From: an uncultured Pseudomonadota bacterium
GTDB taxonomy: Bacteria > Pseudomonadota > Gammaproteobacteria > Steroidobacterales > Steroidobacteraceae
Assembly: GCA_946479515.1 (NCBI GenBank)
Contig: CAMLGF010000057.1
Location: forward strand, 1-24,122
Length of the DNA stretch: 24,122 nt
Direction of reading: 5' to 3'
Shown here: in pieces, positions 21,500-24,122 of the stretch
How the letters are laid out: every line of letters begins with the position of its first letter
Position numbering within the stretch: the stretch's first letter is position 1
The notes under the pieces: generated by a model
Databases searched by the model: none
Seen by the model: the letters and a program-made list of their open reading frames with translations, nothing else
Told to the model about the DNA's origin: nothing
Position numbers and translations under genes: made by a program

Positions 21500-24001
21500 A
21501 TGCGCGCACTTTCGATGTTGCTGATCTGCCCGCTGGCACTGTGTTCCGCGTACGCCAGCGCCGACGCTTTCAAGCTCAACGCCCACGAGTACTACGAGCG
21601 CCCCGGCATCGACGTCATGTATGGGCAGGATTATTACCCCGAGGGTCACCAGGGCGGTCTCAGCATCATCATGCACGACGAGCGCATCGCCTCGAACGGC
21701 GACGTGCGCCTCGAGCCCTCGCCCGGCCAGTGGTCGCCCATTCCCAAGCCCGGCAAGCGCGAGGTGAATGCCGCCGCGCAGGAGATCCGCGTGTCGCTGG
21801 CATATCCGGACCCGGCGCGCGACCGCAAGGGCTTCAATCCCATCGTCTATCCAGACCTCGAGCTGCGCTACACGGTGCGCACGCGGCCCGACGGCGAGGC
21901 TATGGTTCTCAGTGTCGATTTCGCCGAGCCCATCCCCGAGCAGTGGATAGGCAAGATCGGCTTCAACCTCGAGCTCTTTCCGGGCCTGCTGTTCGGCAAG
22001 TCGTATCGCGTCGGGTCGAGCGACGGCGTGTTCCAGCGCCAGCCCAGCGGGCCGGGCGAAACGCCACAGCTTGGCCACGGCCGCACGCTCGAGGTGGCGC
22101 CCGAGACCGAGCTGTACCACCTCACGGTCGAGGCCGTGCGCGGCGGCGATCTGCAGCTGCTGGACGGTCGCGGCAATCACAACAATGGCTGGTTCATCGT
22201 GCGCGCGCTCGCGCCCGCGGGCGCCACCACCGGCGCCATCGAATGGCGGCTGACGCCGCATGCGAAGCCGGGCTGGTTGCGCACGCCCGTGATCCAGGTG
22301 TCGCAGGTGGGTTATCACCCGGCCCAGCCCAAGCAGGCCATCATCGAGCTGGATCCGCGCGATCGCGCCCGGCCGAATGTCGTCCTGCAGCGCATCGGCC
22401 AGGCCGGGCAGGCAGTCACCGTGCTCGATCGCAAGCCCGAGGAATGGGGCCGTTTCCTGCGCTACCAGTATGCGCGGCTCGACTTCAGCGACGTGAAAGA
22501 ACCCGGCGTCTACGTGGTGCGCTACGGCGAGCTGAAGTCACAGCCGTTCCGCATCAATGCCAACGTGTTCGCCCGTGAGGTGTGGCAGCCCACGCTCGAA
22601 TATTTCCTGCCCGCGCAGATGTGTCACATGCGCGTGCTCGAGAAGTACCGGCTATGGCACGGCGCCTGCCATCTCGACGACGCGCGCATGGCGCCCGTGA
22701 ATCACAACCACTTCGACGGCTACCTGCAGGGCCCGCAGACGCTCACGAACTATTCGTCCGGAGATCACGTGCCGCATCTCGACCGCGGCGGCTGGCATGA
22801 CGCCGGCGACTGGGATCTGCGCGTGGAATCGCAGGCCGACACCATCTATGGGCTTGCGTTGGCGTGGGAGCTGTTCCACGTCGACTACGACAACACGTCC
22901 ATCGACCAGAAGACGCTGATCACCGAGATCCATCAGCCCGACGGCAAGCCCGACGTGCTGCAGCAGATCCAGCACGGCGTGCTGTCCGTGGTGCCGGCGT
23001 ACGAGTCGATGGGCCGGCTGTATCGCGGCATCATCGAGCCCACCCTGCGGCAATACGTGTTTCTCGGCGACGGCGCCGAGATGACCGACAACGTGGTGTT
23101 CGATGGCTTGAAGACACCCGAGGCCAGCGCACCGCCGGTCGGCCAGCCCGGTTCGCCCGACGATCGCTGGGTGTTCACCGAGAACAATCCGCGGCGCGAA
23201 CTGCAGACCGCCGCCGCGCTCGCCGCCGCCGCGCGCTCGCTCGAGGGATTCGACGACGATCTCGCCGCGCGTTCGCTGAAGACCGCCATCGCCATCTACG
23301 ACGCCGCCAGGCCGCGGGATGAGCTCGCGCGCGTCGGCGCAGCCGTCGAACTACTCATCACCACGCGCGATGCGAGATATCGGGACCTGCTGCTCTCGCA
23401 GCGCGACGCCATCGCCGCCAACATCGAACGCGTGGGCTGGATGGTCGGCCGCACGCTGCCGCTGGTGAAAGACGAGGCGTACAGCAAGGCCATCCGCGAC
23501 GCCGTCGCGGCGTATCGCAAGAAGGTGGACGAGCTCGCGACGGAAACGCCCTATGCCGTGCCGTACAAGCCGGACATCTGGGGCGCCGGCTGGAACATCC
23601 AGCGCTTCGGCTGGGACCAGTGGATGCTGCACCTGAGCTTCCCCGATCTCTTCCCGCGCACGTACGCCTTGCAGGCGCTGAGTTTCATTCTCGGCGTGCA
23701 CCCCGGTTCCAACACGGCTTCGTTCGTGTCGGGTGTGGGCGCGAACTCGCTGACCGCGGCCTACGGCTTCAACCGCGCCGACTGGTCGTACATCCCCGGC
23801 GGCAGCGCCTCGGGCACGGCGCTGATCCGGCCGGACTTTCCCGAGCTCAAGCACTGGCCGTATTTCTGGCAGCAGACCGAGTACGTGCTGGGGCGGGGCA
23901 CGACGGACTATCTGCTGCTGGTGTTGGCGGCGGACCGGCTGCTCAACAAGCAGGGATCGGGCGGAGCGGAAGAAATTTCGCCTAAGGGTGGGAGGAATTG
24001 A
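21500..24001 (+). CDS. Secreted glycoside hydrolase family 9 (cellulase-like) protein with an extra N-terminal domain
   Basis: 833 residues from the ATG at 21500, chosen because GGAG lies seven bases upstream and a Sec signal (MRALSMLLICPLALCSAYAS) follows; GTG at 21482 and ATG at 21488 lack a ribosome site. Residues about 25-265 form a beta-rich domain I do not recognise. About 268-355 is a CelD_N Ig-like domain (VIQVSQVGYHPAQPKQAIIE). About 360-820 is the GH9 (alpha/alpha)6 catalytic domain. The GH9 motif GGWHDAGDWD gives Asp434 and Asp437 as base and water-binding residues, HPGSNTASFVSGVG is the late active-site loop, and Glu794 in WQQTEYVLG is the likely general acid. All key acids are present, so it should be active on beta-glucan or a related polysaccharide in the periplasm or outside the cell. 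No dockerin or carbohydrate-binding module is visible. Confidence 0.88.
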   Translation: MRALSMLLICPLALCSAYASADAFKLNAHEYYERPGIDVMYGQDYYPEGHQGGLSIIMHDERIASNGDVRLEPSPGQWSPIPKPGKREVNAAAQEIRVSLAYPDPARDRKGFNPIVYPDLELRYTVRTRPDGEAMVLSVDFAEPIPEQWIGKIGFNLELFPGLLFGKSYRVGSSDGVFQRQPSGPGETPQLGHGRTLEVAPETELYHLTVEAVRGGDLQLLDGRGNHNNGWFIVRALAPAGATTGAIEWRLTPHAKPGWLRTPVIQVSQVGYHPAQPKQAIIELDPRDRARPNVVLQRIGQAGQAVTVLDRKPEEWGRFLRYQYARLDFSDVKEPGVYVVRYGELKSQPFRINANVFAREVWQPTLEYFLPAQMCHMRVLEKYRLWHGACHLDDARMAPVNHNHFDGYLQGPQTLTNYSSGDHVPHLDRGGWHDAGDWDLRVESQADTIYGLALAWELFHVDYDNTSIDQKTLITEIHQPDGKPDVLQQIQHGVLSVVPAYESMGRLYRGIIEPTLRQYVFLGDGAEMTDNVVFDGLKTPEASAPPVGQPGSPDDRWVFTENNPRRELQTAAALAAAARSLEGFDDDLAARSLKTAIAIYDAARPRDELARVGAAVELLITTRDARYRDLLLSQRDAIAANIERVGWMVGRTLPLVKDEAYSKAIRDAVAAYRKKVDELATETPYAVPYKPDIWGAGWNIQRFGWDQWMLHLSFPDLFPRTYALQALSFILGVHPGSNTASFVSGVGANSLTAAYGFNRADWSYIPGGSASGTALIRPDFPELKHWPYFWQQTEYVLGRGTTDYLLLVLAADRLLNKQGSGGAEEISPKGGRN

Positions 24002-24024
24002 CGGCTCGCGACACATAAGCAATA

Positions 24025-24044
24025 CGGCGCCAGAGAATGCGCCG
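24025..24044 (+). terminator. Short GC hairpin after the GH9 gene
   Basis: CGGCGC (24025-24030) pairs with GCGCCG (24039-24044) across an 8-base loop, 24 bases after the GH9 stop. The stem is short and no T-run follows, so it is a weak candidate. Confidence 0.25.
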
Positions 24045-24071
24045 GTTCGGCTTCTCGGGGAGGAATGCCGC

Positions 24072-24122
24072 GTGTCGTCAATTCGCCGTACCGCGCTCGT
24101 CTGCGCGGTTGTTTTCGTCTGT
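24072..24122 (+). CDS. Start of a secreted protein, cut off by the window end
   Basis: GTG at 24072 follows a GGGGAGGA ribosome site by about seven bases. The 17 visible residues (MSSIRRTALVCAVVFVC) look like the basic and hydrophobic parts of a Sec signal peptide. An ATG at 24066 opens a different frame with no signal-like sequence and sits too close to the ribosome site. The product cannot be named. It may belong with the GH9 gene, 70 bases upstream. Confidence 0.55.
   Translation, partial: MSSIRRTALVCAVVFVC

Noticed and set aside
21463..22578. A plus-strand frame of 371 codons overlapping the GH9 gene start
   Set aside because: Shadow frame; the GH9 frame has a signal peptide, a ribosome site and conserved motifs.
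1..24122. CRISPR array, tRNA, rRNA, insertion sequence or prophage
   Set aside because: No regularly spaced repeats, no tRNA-like cloverleaf, no transposase, integrase or phage structural gene was recognised on either strand.

Overview
The window is about 24 kb of GC-rich, densely packed bacterial DNA from a Gram-negative organism. It encodes an outer-membrane beta-barrel, twin-arginine signal peptides, a periplasmic solute-binding protein and an ECF sigma/membrane anti-sigma pair. The mix of flavin-dependent tryptophan halogenase homologues, secreted glycoside hydrolases, a Tat-exported Gfo/Idh/MocA oxidoreductase and an MddA-like methyltransferase suggests a gammaproteobacterium of the Steroidobacter/Nevskia/Xanthomonas type. 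That placement is inference from gene content, not from a marker gene. I see no rRNA, tRNA, CRISPR array, insertion sequence, phage gene or replication origin.

Layout. 1-585 is the 3' end of an MddA-type methanethiol S-methyltransferase, convergent with a small PRC-barrel protein (713-1069, minus). 1197-3586 (minus) is a three-gene unit: an ECF sigma factor, an overlapping single-pass anti-sigma-like protein, and a subtilisin-fold protein whose catalytic residues are replaced. 3676-4077 (plus) is a GFA-family zinc protein. 4108-5382 (minus) is a soluble PAS histidine kinase. 5512-8371 (minus) holds a Tat-exported Gfo/Idh/MocA oxidoreductase, a YihX-like HAD phosphatase and a Tat-exported DUF1349 protein. 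Divergent from these is a secreted six-hairpin glycosidase (8517-10748, plus). 10818-13273 (plus) is an OxyR-like LysR regulator without its redox cysteines, overlapping by one base with a tryptophan halogenase homologue. A secreted serine beta-lactamase-like hydrolase (13277-15073, minus) separates it from a second halogenase homologue (15181-16701, plus), which is bracketed by REP-like palindromes. 16871-20208 (plus) is a porin / small PstS-like binding protein / membrane diguanylate cyclase operon with a CRP/Clp-type operator just upstream. 20296-21402 is a zinc-ribbon HEXXH metallopeptidase. 21500-24001 is a large secreted GH9-family protein. The window ends in the signal peptide of one more gene.

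How the parts may work together. Two themes stand out: carbohydrate processing outside the cytoplasm (Gfo/Idh/MocA, DUF1349, six-hairpin glycosidase, GH9, HAD) and signalling (ECF/anti-sigma/pseudo-subtilase; orphan PAS kinase; Cys-less OxyR-like protein coupled to a halogenase; periplasmic binding protein plus diguanylate cyclase). The most unusual items are the catalytically dead subtilase in the sigma-factor operon, the OxyR-like regulator lacking the sensing cysteines, and the porin/PBP/DGC module under a putative CRP-like site.
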